A model generated the notes under the pieces. It was given only the letters and a program-made list of their open reading frames with translations, did not search any database and was not told the DNA's origin. Positions 53,619 through 63,138 of a DNA stretch of 64,000 nucleotides are shown one piece after another (position 1 is the stretch's first letter; each line of letters opens with the position of its first letter). This stretch comes from CAZFVY01 sp964522665 (GTDB lineage: Bacteria > Verrucomicrobiota > Verrucomicrobiia > Limisphaerales > CAZFVY01): positions 1 through 64,000 of the forward strand of contig CAZFVY010000025.1 of assembly GCA_964522665.1 (NCBI GenBank), read 5' to 3'. The translations under genes and the position numbers were made by a program.

Positions 53619-54956
53619 TCAGCGCCGGGCCATTTTTCCAGAGACGTCGAAACAAGCGCCTTCTTTTGTGCTGCGAACAAAAAGGTGTCCGTCACTGATG
53701 ACCGGCGTACTCCAACATTTGCCCGCGAGCGCGTGGACCCGCGCGACTTCGGTGTACGCCTGGGGATTGGGCTGGATCACCACCACCTCGCCGCTGTCGC
53801 TCAACGCCACCAACTGATCGCCCGCGAGAATGCAGTTACCCTGACCGAAGCCGGGCCGCGACCACATTTCTTTGCCGGTGGCCAACTCGACGCACTTGAG
53901 CGGACCCTTCGCGAATTCCTTGAAGCTGTACATGCCGTAGAGATAACCGTTTTGGCAGACGGGCGTGCTCCAGTGATTGCAGAGCTTCATGCCGGTCACG
54001 CGCCAAATCTCGGTCGCGGTAAACTGGCCGCCCGCCTCTGTAATCTTGGCCGCCCCGGAACCCGTTCCATACCCCGCCGAGCAATAGACGATGTCACCCG
54101 ACACCACCGGCGAAATCGCGCTGGAAACATTGTACTTGAAATTATATCGCCAGAGAACGTCTCCCGTTTTCGGAGCCAGGGCGACCAACCCGACTTGGGT
54201 GTAAAAGATAATCTGCCGGGTTCCGTGAATCGTAGCGGCGACCGGCGTCGAATGGGTCATCTTGTCGTCCTGCCCCTTCCAGACGACGTGGCCGTCGTTT
54301 TTGTCGATCCCGAGGAGCGCTTGGCCGGGGCCGCCGCCGGCGACGAAGACTAGGTCGCCATCCACGAGCGGCGAGGCGGCATTTTGCCAACTGATCAGGC
54401 GGCCGGCGTGTTCCTTGACCAACTCTCTGGTCCAGACGGGCTGGCCATTCTTTAGGCTCAGACACTCTAAATTGAGACGCTCGTCCAATACATAGACGGA
54501 CTGGCCGTTTACCGTCGGGGTCGAACGCGGGCCGTCGCCGCCGTCGTTGTCGGGCGCCCCGGTGTCGCCGCCCTTGTCGTATTTGGCCACCCCGAGCGGC
54601 GTCGCCCAAAGCTCCTTCCCGGACGACGCGTCCAGCGCCACGCACACCTCACGCGGCGCGCCGTCCACGACGCGCTCGACGAGCGTCACGGCGCGACCCT
54701 GGCTGGCGGCGAACGAACTGAAGCCGTCGGTCAACGGCGTTTTCCAGAGCGTTCGTGGTCCCGACGCGGGCCAACGCGCAACCTTTTCTGGCGAGCTGCC
54801 GTCCTGATTAGGTCCGCGGTACTGTGACCAATCGGCGGCCTGGACGGCGACGGCGGCGGTCAGTACCGTGGAAAGCATCCCGGTGGGAACCAGGATTCGG
54901 TGGCGGACAAGGGAAAGCGCGCTTGGGGGCGAGATTGTTTTCGTTAGTTTACGCAT
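53619..54956 (-). CDS. Exported PQQ-type beta-propeller protein
   Basis: A 445-residue secreted protein with a signal peptide ending near AVAVQA, then ADWSQYRGPNQDGSSPE, the usual start of PQQ-like (COG1520) propellers in PVC bacteria. Repeated strands such as ALDASSGKELWATPL, SLKNGQPVWTREL and GIDKNDGHVVWKGQD form the blades. Catalytic PQQ or metal residues are not evident, so a structural or enzyme-accessory role is as likely. Start at 54956 chosen by signal peptide. Confidence 0.9.
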   Translation of the reverse strand: MRKLTKTISPPSALSLVRHRILVPTGMLSTVLTAAVAVQAADWSQYRGPNQDGSSPEKVARWPASGPRTLWKTPLTDGFSSFAASQGRAVTLVERVVDGAPREVCVALDASSGKELWATPLGVAKYDKGGDTGAPDNDGGDGPRSTPTVNGQSVYVLDERLNLECLSLKNGQPVWTRELVKEHAGRLISWQNAASPLVDGDLVFVAGGGPGQALLGIDKNDGHVVWKGQDDKMTHSTPVAATIHGTRQIIFYTQVGLVALAPKTGDVLWRYNFKYNVSSAISPVVSGDIVYCSAGYGTGSGAAKITEAGGQFTATEIWRVTGMKLCNHWSTPVCQNGYLYGMYSFKEFAKGPLKCVELATGKEMWSRPGFGQGNCILAGDQLVALSDSGEVVVIQPNPQAYTEVARVHALAGKCWSTPVISDGHLFVRSTKEGACFDVSGKMARR

Positions 54957-55003
54957 AGCTCTGGTTTTAGACGCTCCGAGTTCGCTGGCCGAGGCGCTCC
55001 CGG

Positions 55004-55789
55004 TCATGGGGGCGGAAGCTTGAGGCGGGCCGTAACTTCCTGGGCCAGCACTTGGTAGGCGGCCGCGCCGGGATTGTATTTGTCGTAATAGATGATCGGT
55101 TTGCCGAAGCTGGGCGCCTCCGCGAGCCGGATGGCGCGCGGGATGGCGGTTTCGAATACCAAATCGCCGAAGTGTTCCCGGACTTCACCGACCACCTGTT
55201 GGGCGAGATTGGTGCGGCCGTCGTACATCGTCATGACGACGCCCAGGATTTGGAGCCGCGGATTGGCTCCCGACTCGCGCAACTGGTTGAGCAGGCGGTG
55301 GATCATTGCGATGCCTTCGAGCGCGTAGTACTCGCATTGCAGCGGCACGAGCAGCCAATCAACGGCCACGAAGGCGTTGACGGTCAGAATTCCCAGCGAC
55401 GGCGGGCAGTCGATTAAGACCACGTCGAATCGATTCGCGTGTCGAATCGGTTCCATGGCGAGTTGAAGTCGTTGAAGATGCTGGTCGAGCCGCGCTAATT
55501 CAAGCTCGGCGCCGCACAAATCGACCTCGCTGGAGATCATTTCGAGCCGCTCAAAGGCAGTCGGGCGAACCTTGTCCAATAACGCGCCTTCGCCCAGCAA
55601 TGGCCGATAGGCGCTGCCCCCTTCCAATTTATCCAGGCCCAATCCACTGGTGGCGTTGGCTTGGGAATCGAGGTCGATCACCAAAACGCGAAGCCCTAAC
55701 TCCGCGAGACAGGCAGCCAGATTAACGCAAGTGGTGGTCTTTCCAACGCCTCCCTTTTGGTTGGCAACGGCAATAAACTGAGTCGGCAC
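55004..55789 (-). CDS. ParA-family ATPase
   Basis: A 261-residue chromosome-partitioning-type P-loop ATPase. KGGVGKTT (12-19) is the deviant Walker A, LVIDLDSQANATSG the A' motif and DVVLIDCPPSLGILTVNAFV the Walker B region. Soj-type ParA works with ParB; no parB lies next to it, so it could be an orphan or the chromosomal parA with its partner elsewhere. It is 47 bases upstream of the PQQ-propeller start. Confidence 0.9.
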   Translation of the reverse strand: MPTQFIAVANQKGGVGKTTTCVNLAACLAELGLRVLVIDLDSQANATSGLGLDKLEGGSAYRPLLGEGALLDKVRPTAFERLEMISSEVDLCGAELELARLDQHLQRLQLAMEPIRHANRFDVVLIDCPPSLGILTVNAFVAVDWLLVPLQCEYYALEGIAMIHRLLNQLRESGANPRLQILGVVMTMYDGRTNLAQQVVGEVREHFGDLVFETAIPRAIRLAEAPSFGKPIIYYDKYNPGAAAYQVLAQEVTARLKLPPP

Positions 55790-56047
55790 GCCTCGAATCT
55801 TATGTCGAGGAACGGTCCAAGTTCAAGGAATTCGCTTGGAGCGGGCGTCGCGGCCTAAGAAGTTCATTGCCTAGTGACGCCCGAATCTCCGTCGGCGGCG
55901 GGGGCGAACATCGGTCTAAATGCCCGAACCTATGTGGCCCAGTGGGTGGCAACCCCCAAAGCGAGCGTGGCGGGCCGATCACGCGGGAGTTGGAGTATCG
56001 TCATCTGTTTATCCATAAACATGTTACGTCTTCAACCAAGTACTGGC

Positions 56048-56623
56048 ATGAATGCTGCGTTATACCCGTTTAGAATGACCGCTTCGGAGCCATCAACAAA
56101 CAAAGATCAACCGCTCGTAATCCTTGGCGGTGGCGTCAGGCAGCGTCTCCGTGCCGCCCGCTGGGTTTTCAGACTGGCGCTTTCGCTGCTTGGAACGATT
56201 GCGTCGGCGGAAGACGATGGACCCGGCTCGTCTGGAACTGCGGTGGGCAGCGCGCAGAAGAAGGAAGGCGATGGGCAAATCGTCGTGGTCAACTCCGGAG
56301 CTTTCCCGCAAGCGCCGTTGACGGCCTCCGCGCCGTCCGGTTCGGCCGCGGTGATCGCGATTCTCCAAAAGCTTCAATCCGATCGTGATGCGTTCTTGAA
56401 ACAGCAAAAGGCGCTGCAATTGCAGCTGAGCGCCGCCAATGGGGCGCGCCGGGCCGAAGTGCGGGAACAGTTGCGGGAGAATTTGGACCATTGGATCGCG
56501 GATCAAAAGGAGTTGCAGCAGGACATTCGGGACACCGAGAGGCGGCTGCAGATTGGCATCGCCAGCCATAGCGAGATGATCGCTCAGGCGAAGGAAGCCA
56601 CCCAAAGCCATCGCAAGAAATGA
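56048..56623 (+). CDS. Exported coiled-coil protein of unknown function
   Basis: A protein of about 191 residues from ATG 56048 (182 from ATG 56075). A hydrophobic segment (WVFRLALSLLGTIASAED) may be a signal peptide. The C-terminal half (about residues 95-185) is strongly coiled-coil (LQKLQSDRDAFLKQQKALQL; REQLRENLDHWIADQKELQQ). It precedes the outer-membrane-barrel-like gene by 97 bases, which suggests an envelope role. The family is not recognised. Confidence 0.65.
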   Translation: MNAALYPFRMTASEPSTNKDQPLVILGGGVRQRLRAARWVFRLALSLLGTIASAEDDGPGSSGTAVGSAQKKEGDGQIVVVNSGAFPQAPLTASAPSGSAAVIAILQKLQSDRDAFLKQQKALQLQLSAANGARRAEVREQLRENLDHWIADQKELQQDIRDTERRLQIGIASHSEMIAQAKEATQSHRKK

Positions 56624-56720
56624 GTCGTCGGTCCGGCTTACGGCTGGACAGTCCGGCGCGGTTCGGTTAGTCGGTAAGCGTCGCCGGTGGCGTCGAGCCG
56701 CCGCTGATCGCTTTTTCTGA

Positions 56721-57839
56721 ATGCGCCTCAATCGCTGCGGGAAAGCCGGATTCCGTGCGTGGCGCTGGGTCATCGGACTCCTCCTTCTGCCGGTCCGGAT
56801 GCAGGCTGAAGAGCCAGCCTTTTCGTTTTGGGAGAGTACCGTCGATGTGCGGGCCGGCGCCGGGTACAAGGATAACGTACTGCTTTCCAACCAAAACGCG
56901 ATTGGTAGTCCGTTTTGGTCCACCGGTTTGGAGCTGCTCCTCGCGCGACTCTCCACCGACGCGCGCGAGGCGAATTTTTTCCTCAGTGGGGAGGACATCC
57001 GTTACCTCAACAACGGTCCGGTGGACAAGGAGCAAACCCTGATTTCTCAGGCGCAGTTCAAGCAGTCGTTCACGCCCGTCTGGGCGGTGGGAATGCAGTT
57101 TGGTTACCTCTACCAAAATCAGATTTTCGACGCCTCGACGACGGAAACTGTCGGCACGGTCCGCGCTGTCGGACATACGCTTCTGATGCGGCCCACGATC
57201 GAGTGGGCGTTCACGCCACCTTACGTCATGGAATTGGCGTTTCCAGTTAACCGCCAATACTTTAGGGCGCCGCTCGACAACTATTGGGAGGGCGGGCCGA
57301 TGCTGACGCTGACGCGCCGATTCGCGGAGAATTCCGACGCGAGCGTTAGCTACCAAATCGGGCGCCGGTCGTACGACACCCGCCAGCAGTTGGACCTTGC
57401 GGGGCTGGAGATTCCCGGCACGTCGCTCGCGTTCATCCGTGAAGAGGTCCAGGTAGGTCTCCGGCAAAGCTGGGGCGAGGATTGGCGCTGGCGTTCGACC
57501 GCCCGGGCGCTTTACGAGCGGAACCGGGACAACGGGTCCGGTTTTGTAAATTATCGGCGGGCGCAAGTTTCCGAACAACTTCGTTACCACGTGAAGCTCT
57601 GGGAGGCGCAGGTCGGCTTGCGGTTCAACTATTACGACTACGACTGGCAGACTGTCAGCGCGACGAATCTGGCGAAGCGGGCGCGCTGGGGCGGAGCGGT
57701 CTCGTTTCGCGCGGAGCGCCGCGTTTCCAAGAGCGTCAAACTCTTCGGCGAGTACGAGTTTGAGAACTATCTTTCCAATCAGATTTTCGACCAGTACAAC
57801 GTCAACAAGGGGGTGGTCGGGGTTGACTGGGAATTCTAG
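56721..57839 (+). CDS. Outer-membrane beta-barrel-like protein
   Basis: A 372-residue exported protein. A signal peptide (WRWVIGLLLLPVRMQA) is followed by about 340 residues of alternating beta-strands with aromatic girdles (VRAGAGYKDNVLLSNQNAIG; SYQIGRRSYDTRQQL; EYEFENYLSNQIF) ending in a terminal aromatic (GVDWEF), as barrels require for BAM insertion. It resembles the outer membrane beta-barrel proteins that accompany polysaccharide or exosortase systems, but no such system is visible here. Confidence 0.72.
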   Translation: MRLNRCGKAGFRAWRWVIGLLLLPVRMQAEEPAFSFWESTVDVRAGAGYKDNVLLSNQNAIGSPFWSTGLELLLARLSTDAREANFFLSGEDIRYLNNGPVDKEQTLISQAQFKQSFTPVWAVGMQFGYLYQNQIFDASTTETVGTVRAVGHTLLMRPTIEWAFTPPYVMELAFPVNRQYFRAPLDNYWEGGPMLTLTRRFAENSDASVSYQIGRRSYDTRQQLDLAGLEIPGTSLAFIREEVQVGLRQSWGEDWRWRSTARALYERNRDNGSGFVNYRRAQVSEQLRYHVKLWEAQVGLRFNYYDYDWQTVSATNLAKRARWGGAVSFRAERRVSKSVKLFGEYEFENYLSNQIFDQYNVNKGVVGVDWEF

Positions 57840-57911
57840 TCAGGCTATAAAGTAGGTGGGTAAACGTGAACAGTTTATTGAACGAACTACCGGCGAACCG
57901 TTAAGATTTGC

Positions 57912-59423
57912 TTGCGTGACTCGAACCACAGCGCTCGGCCGGACTCCGAACCGGTCGAAGGACGACGGCGCGTCGGCGCGTCGGCCGGTCGCGGACCGCG
58001 GCGCGGATGGCTGGCCCCGCCGGTGGTCATCACGCTGACGCTCCTAACGTTTGCGGTCGCGCTTTATCTGGTCAGCTTGCAATTGCGGCGTCAAGTCCGC
58101 GAGCAGATCGCCGGGCGCGACGCCCGCTTGTTTTACGCGATGACCATGATGCGCCAGCGGCTGACGGAGGCTGAGGGCGCGACGGACGGCTGGCTCGAAG
58201 ATCCGAGAAACCAAGTCGCGCTCGTTCTGAAGGTGTCGGATTTGTTGCCGGACTATGACGTGCTAGGCATTCGCCTGTTCAACCCCGCGGGACGATATGT
58301 CGGCTCATTTTCCACCAATCTTACCGCGGCCGAGTTGGACGGCCCCGACGTTTTGGAATTGCAGGAGCTTCGGACGGTCAGTCACTTTCGTCCGGCCTAT
58401 CGATTGGGGGAGAATTTTGCCGATGCGCCGCGCGCCGACCAGACTGACCCGGTGCTCGAGTTGCTCATGCCGATCCACCGGGACGGCGACCCCCGCCTTT
58501 TGGGGATCGCGCAGCTTTTGGTCCCCGGGGCGAGCATTGCCGCGGAATTCGCCCAGCTGGATAAATACCTCTTCGGCCAGGCGGCGGTCGTCTTCTGGAT
58601 TGGCGGCGCGTTTATCGTCATTTCGCTCGGTTGGGCCTTTCGCCGGTTGGAAAAGGGGAACCGGCTGCTGGCGGCGCGCACGGCGGATTTGTTGAGGGCT
58701 AATCACGAACTAACCCTCGCCGCCAAGAGCTCGGCGGTCGGTTCCGTCGCGGCGCACCTCATTCACGGGTTGAAAAATCCGCTCTCCGGACTCCAGAATT
58801 TTATGGACAGCCGGAGTCACGACGGCGGTGGAGACTCGGACACCGATTGGCAGTTGGCGGTTTCGACGACGCGGCGGATGCAGAGCTTAATCAGCGAGGT
58901 GGTCCGCGTGTTAGGCGAAGAAAACCGCGCCTGCGACTACGAGGTCTCGCTGGAGGAGCTGGTCGGAATGCTTGCCGCGAAAGCCGAACCGTGCGCGCGG
59001 CACGCCGGTGTTCAGTTCGAGATTCGGCGTACCGCCGAGGCGACGCTGGCCAACCGCGACGCCAATCTGATCCTGCTGATCCTCGACATATTGTTGCAGA
59101 ACGCTTTTCAAGCCACGCCACCCGGCCGGTTGGTGCGCGTGAGCCTGCGCCAGGCGGGCGAGAAAGTGGTCTGTGAAGTCCAGGATCAAGGCCGAGGCAT
59201 TCCCGAGAGCCTGCGCGAAAGCTTGTTCACCCCGTGTCAGACGACCAAGGAAGGCGGCACCGGCATCGGCTTGGCGATCGCCAAACAATTGGCCGCGCAT
59301 ATCGGCGCGGAACTTGAGTTGACCCGCAGCGCCGCGGACGGCTGCCTCTTCTCCCTGTCGCTGCCGGACAAGCCCGCCGTCGTGATGCCCGACGGCTTGG
59401 ACGCGGCCATTCTCGACCGATGA
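57912..59423 (+). CDS. Membrane sensor histidine kinase
   Basis: A 503-residue kinase starting at TTG 57912. One membrane helix near 38-58, a sensor domain to about 230, a second helix near 235-255, then HisKA-type dimerisation with the phosphoacceptor His285 in LIHGLKNPLSGLQNF. The ATPase domain follows: N-box ILDILLQNAFQAT, G1 DQGRGIP, G2 TGIGLAIAKQ. No receiver-domain regulator gene is adjacent. Its stop overlaps the next start as ATGA (59420-59423). Confidence 0.9.
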   Translation: MRDSNHSARPDSEPVEGRRRVGASAGRGPRRGWLAPPVVITLTLLTFAVALYLVSLQLRRQVREQIAGRDARLFYAMTMMRQRLTEAEGATDGWLEDPRNQVALVLKVSDLLPDYDVLGIRLFNPAGRYVGSFSTNLTAAELDGPDVLELQELRTVSHFRPAYRLGENFADAPRADQTDPVLELLMPIHRDGDPRLLGIAQLLVPGASIAAEFAQLDKYLFGQAAVVFWIGGAFIVISLGWAFRRLEKGNRLLAARTADLLRANHELTLAAKSSAVGSVAAHLIHGLKNPLSGLQNFMDSRSHDGGGDSDTDWQLAVSTTRRMQSLISEVVRVLGEENRACDYEVSLEELVGMLAAKAEPCARHAGVQFEIRRTAEATLANRDANLILLILDILLQNAFQATPPGRLVRVSLRQAGEKVVCEVQDQGRGIPESLRESLFTPCQTTKEGGTGIGLAIAKQLAAHIGAELELTRSAADGCLFSLSLPDKPAVVMPDGLDAAILDR

Positions 59424-61579
59424 TTTCCTTTCTTAGTCGCCGGCGAGGGACGGTATGGTCGCGGTCGCTCCCCCGGACGCACGGCGTTTGGGCGCCAGGG
59501 CTTGGCCTCGTTCTGCTCGCGGTTGCGGCAGTCTGCTTTCCCGTGACGCTCGTTGGCGCCACTTTTCCCCTGACCTGGCGTTGGTCCAACCCGACTCCGC
59601 ACGGTAACAACATTATCGACATGGCCTATGGCGCCGGCATGGCGGTTCAAGTCGCCGAACGCGGCCAGATCTACACCAGCGACGACATGATCTTGTGGAC
59701 GCCCCGGACCAGTCACGTCACCAACTCTTTGCGCGCCGTCACATTCTTTGGCCAGCGAGTGGTGATCTCGGGTGAAAACGGGCTGGTTCTCTATGCCGAT
59801 TCCCCCACGGCGTTTCAGACGGTGGGATTAGGGACGACTGATTGGCTCGAGGGCGTGGCCGCTTCGACCAACCTCTTGGTCGCCGTCGGTGACAATGCCG
59901 CGATTTACACGAGCAGTGACGCGGTTATCTGGCAGCGCCACCCGCAGTCGTTCTCCACTTGGTTGCGCGGCGTGGCGTACGGCGCCGGCCTGTTTGTCGC
60001 GGTGGGCGAGACTGGCTTTATCGCGACCAGCACGAATGGCGTCCAGTGGCATCAAGTCGCGAGCGGAACGACCGTGGACCTCAATAAGGTTGAGTGGGTG
60101 ACCGACGGTTTTTGGGCGGTGGGCGACAGCGGGGCGACGCTCAACAGCGTCACCGGAGCGACATGGCGTTCCGTCACCACCGGCGCGACGAATACCCTTT
60201 TTACCGTCGCGGGTAATGGCGCGGAGCGGCTGGTGGTCGGAGATGACGAGCTGCGATTGCGCGGGGCGAACCTGGCGTGGACGGACCAGATTTCCTCCAG
60301 CCTGGCGGCCCCGGCGCCGTTATGGACCTACTACGACGCGTTTTTCAACGCCGGCAGTTATTTCCTCGGCGGCCGCACTGGCATGCTTGTGGCCAGCTCC
60401 ACCAGCACCAACGGCGTGATCGCGTGGTCCCCTTACAGCGATTCGATTCGCAATTGGCTCTGGGACCTGACCGTGACGCCCAACTTTTATGCCGCGGTGG
60501 GTGACCGCGCCACGGTGATGACGAGCGATAATGGCTTGGACTGGACGCTTGAATTAGTCCCGAATGCGGTGACAAACGCGGTGTTCCTTGGCGTCAACTC
60601 CACCACGAATCTGCTCGTCGCCGTCGGCAATCAAGGCGCCATCATCACCAGCGCCAACGTTTACAGCAACGTGACCGTCACCAACATCGTCGGCACCAAC
60701 GTGATCGTGACCAACATGGTGGCCAGCGCTTTTGGCGTCATCTGGAACGCCGTCCAACCGCGGCCGACCACCAACGATTTGCAGGGAATTACGCCCTTTG
60801 GGAATCAATGGGTCGCCACCGGCGACAACGGACTGGTCCTGACCAGCCCCGACGGGGCCACGTGGACGCGGCGCACGACGCCGACCACCAGCTTCCTCTC
60901 CAGCGTGACCACGTTTCCCGGCGGACTCGTCGCGGTCGGCGACCGGGGAACCATCCTGACCAGCGCCAACGGCGTCTCGTGGACCGCGCAAACGTCCGGC
61001 ACGACGAATTGGGTCTATCGGGTGCGCTATTTGGGCGGCCGCCTGATGGCCGTGGGGCAGAACGGGATTCTCCTTACCAGCGGCGATGGCGCCCGCTGGT
61101 CCGCGCTTAACAGCGGCGTCACGAATTGGCTCAACGACGTCGCCTTCGTGGACAACGCCTGGTTCGTCGCCGGAACGCAGGGGACGCTGCAATCAAGTAC
61201 CAATGGGACCGCTTGGACCGACGCGGGGATGGTGACCGAGAAGTCGCTCTACGCGCTCGGCGCGATCAGCAATCAGTTGATCACGGTCGGCATCGAGGGG
61301 ATCATTTTGCGGGCGCAATTGGAGCCGATTCTTGACCCGGTCACGATTCAACAATTCGCCCGGCATCAGTCCGCGACCAACGCTTTTGAAAACGTGTTTC
61401 TTTTCTCCGGCAAACCGGACGAGCGTTTTACGTTGGACGCCAGCCCCGACCTCAAAAGCTGGACGACGGGGCCGCTCCTCGAGTTTTTTGACAGCTCGGG
61501 AACCTTGCTTTATTTGGAGACGGTGACGAACGCCGCCCCCGACCTGAATCAATACTTCCGCGGCGCCTCCAGCCCGTGA
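59420..61579 (+). CDS. Exported Ycf48/BNR-type beta-propeller protein
   Basis: A 719-residue secreted protein with a signal segment near 25-47. Repeated blades follow a W...-GNN/-G.-T...-G..W pattern (YTSSDAVIWQRHPQSFSTWL; VGETGFIATSTNGVQWHQVA; TSPDGATWTRRTTPTTSFLS), as in Ycf48-like and sialidase-fold propellers; at least eight repeats are visible. The last ~65 residues are the same kind of beta module found in the SUMF1 proteins (FTLDASPDLKSWTTG...YFRG). Translationally coupled to the upstream kinase. Function is unknown. Confidence 0.85.
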   Translation: MISFLSRRRGTVWSRSLPRTHGVWAPGLGLVLLAVAAVCFPVTLVGATFPLTWRWSNPTPHGNNIIDMAYGAGMAVQVAERGQIYTSDDMILWTPRTSHVTNSLRAVTFFGQRVVISGENGLVLYADSPTAFQTVGLGTTDWLEGVAASTNLLVAVGDNAAIYTSSDAVIWQRHPQSFSTWLRGVAYGAGLFVAVGETGFIATSTNGVQWHQVASGTTVDLNKVEWVTDGFWAVGDSGATLNSVTGATWRSVTTGATNTLFTVAGNGAERLVVGDDELRLRGANLAWTDQISSSLAAPAPLWTYYDAFFNAGSYFLGGRTGMLVASSTSTNGVIAWSPYSDSIRNWLWDLTVTPNFYAAVGDRATVMTSDNGLDWTLELVPNAVTNAVFLGVNSTTNLLVAVGNQGAIITSANVYSNVTVTNIVGTNVIVTNMVASAFGVIWNAVQPRPTTNDLQGITPFGNQWVATGDNGLVLTSPDGATWTRRTTPTTSFLSSVTTFPGGLVAVGDRGTILTSANGVSWTAQTSGTTNWVYRVRYLGGRLMAVGQNGILLTSGDGARWSALNSGVTNWLNDVAFVDNAWFVAGTQGTLQSSTNGTAWTDAGMVTEKSLYALGAISNQLITVGIEGIILRAQLEPILDPVTIQQFARHQSATNAFENVFLFSGKPDERFTLDASPDLKSWTTGPLLEFFDSSGTLLYLETVTNAAPDLNQYFRGASSP

Positions 61580-61603
61580 CCGGGCTGCCGGCCGCGGCTT
61601 GGC

Positions 61604-62425
61604 TCACGGCTCGAAAAGTGAGGTCGCGCCCATGAGCGCGGCCCCGAAGATGAAGGCCAGGAAAAGCTTGAGGCGGTCGTGGGAATGGAATTGGACTTCC
61701 GGCAGCAGGTCCGCCAGCGCGATGCAGAGAAAGGTGCCGGAGCTGAACGCCAGCGCCGAGCCGGTGAAAACATTATTCAATTGGCCGGCCAGGAAACTTT
61801 TGCCGACGTAGAAGAGCGCGGCGCCGAGCGGAATCAGGAGCGAAAAGAACGCCTGCACCAGCAGTGTCCGGCGACGGCCGATATGCGCTTTCATCAAGAG
61901 CGTTGAGATCGTCAGGGAATCCGCCGGTTTGTGCAGGGCGGTCGCCAGGAAGACCGCGAACCCGAGGTTGGGCGGCGACGCGGGCCCGAAAACGGCGCTC
62001 CCGAGCGCGACGCCGCCCAGCAGCGTGTGGATCGAGAGGCCGGTGACCGCCGACCACCCGGCGACGCGCGGCGCCGCCGAGTGAAGCTCCGGATGGGCGC
62101 CGTGGGCGTGCCCGGCGTGATCGTGCGCCGCGGGCGCGGCGTCATCGGCGTCGTCATCCGCCTCGGTCGAGCTGTGACTGTGCGGACTGAGGAACCGTTC
62201 GATGACGTAGAGTCCGATGACGCCCAGCGCGATCCACCAGCCGAACGTATGACGGGCGAGCTCGGCCGCCTCGGGCAGCATGTGAAAGCAGGCGGCGCCG
62301 AGCATCGCGCCGGCCGACAAGCTCAGATAAACCTGCATTTTCAGATGCGACACTCCCGTCGAGAGCGGGAGGCAGCCGCCGGCCAGCGAGACGGCCGCGA
62401 TGACCAGGCAATATAAATAAATCAT
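61604..62425 (-). CDS. ZIP-family divalent metal transporter
   Basis: A 273-residue ZIP transporter, probably for zinc, with about eight membrane helices. The central loop is rich in His and Asp (SPHSHSSTEADDDADDAAPA, then HDHAGHAHGAHPELH, about residues 80-115), the usual metal-binding variable region. IHTLLGGVALGSAV and ALHKPADSLTISTLL are the family's metal-binding helices 4 and 5. Start at 62425; convergent with the propeller gene. Confidence 0.9.
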   Translation of the reverse strand: MIYLYCLVIAAVSLAGGCLPLSTGVSHLKMQVYLSLSAGAMLGAACFHMLPEAAELARHTFGWWIALGVIGLYVIERFLSPHSHSSTEADDDADDAAPAAHDHAGHAHGAHPELHSAAPRVAGWSAVTGLSIHTLLGGVALGSAVFGPASPPNLGFAVFLATALHKPADSLTISTLLMKAHIGRRRTLLVQAFFSLLIPLGAALFYVGKSFLAGQLNNVFTGSALAFSSGTFLCIALADLLPEVQFHSHDRLKLFLAFIFGAALMGATSLFEP

Positions 62426-62620
62426 GAACGTCCAGAATTACTGCTCCGTCGTCGCGCGCGAAGTAATCCGGGTTAATCTGCACCTCGCCCGCCGCCAGAG
62501 GCGCGCGAGACCGGCTTTTCCCTGAAATTATGTTGCGTTCGCGTGGCGGAAACTTTAGTTTTACGGCATGATAACAACGACCCGCGCAAACTCCAGCCTT
62601 TCTGGAACACTCCCAAGACT

Positions 62621-62992
62621 ATGATCAGATTCACTCCCGGCGAATTGAACGTAATGCAAATCCTCTGGCAACACGGCGAGCAGAAACCGCCGGAGATTCA
62701 GGCGCATTATCCCGAGCGGATCAAGAATTCCGCCTTGCGGTCGTACCTGACCATTTTGGTGAACAAGGGCCATATCAGCCGCAAACGTCAGGGCCGCGCG
62801 TTTTTCTACAAGACCAAGACCAAGGAACCGGCGGCGCTCAAGAGCATGCTGAGCCAAATGGTCGAGGTGTTTTTTCACGGCAAGACCGACGCCTTGGTTT
62901 CGCATTTAATCAAGACGGAAGGCTATTCAGCGGACCAACTCACGAAGTTGCGCCACGCCGCCCACGCGTCCGGTGAGTCCAAGGGTAAGTAG
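62621..62992 (+). CDS. BlaI/MecI/CopY-type repressor
   Basis: A 123-residue winged-helix repressor. MIRFTPGELNVMQILWQHGE and SALRSYLTILVNKGHISRKR form the HTH and wing, and FYKTKTKEPAALKSML leads into the dimerisation helices. In the blaI/mecI systems a BlaR1-type M56 protease gene is adjacent; none is seen within the window, so regulation is different or the partner is elsewhere. The start at 62621 begins directly with the conserved HTH; an upstream frame adds non-conserved residues. Confidence 0.9.
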   Translation: MIRFTPGELNVMQILWQHGEQKPPEIQAHYPERIKNSALRSYLTILVNKGHISRKRQGRAFFYKTKTKEPAALKSMLSQMVEVFFHGKTDALVSHLIKTEGYSADQLTKLRHAAHASGESKGK

Positions 62993-63138
62993 CCCGCGCG
63001 ATCGCTTTGGCGGTTGCGGCGGATCGGCCGCAACCGCGCAGTTTCCCCCCAAGTTCCATTCGCCCGCGGCCGGTGGTTAGACTCCCGAATCGGTTCACCG
63101 CCTGGGCTTCCTGCCGCCTTCGAGAGCGTGGTTCCGGA

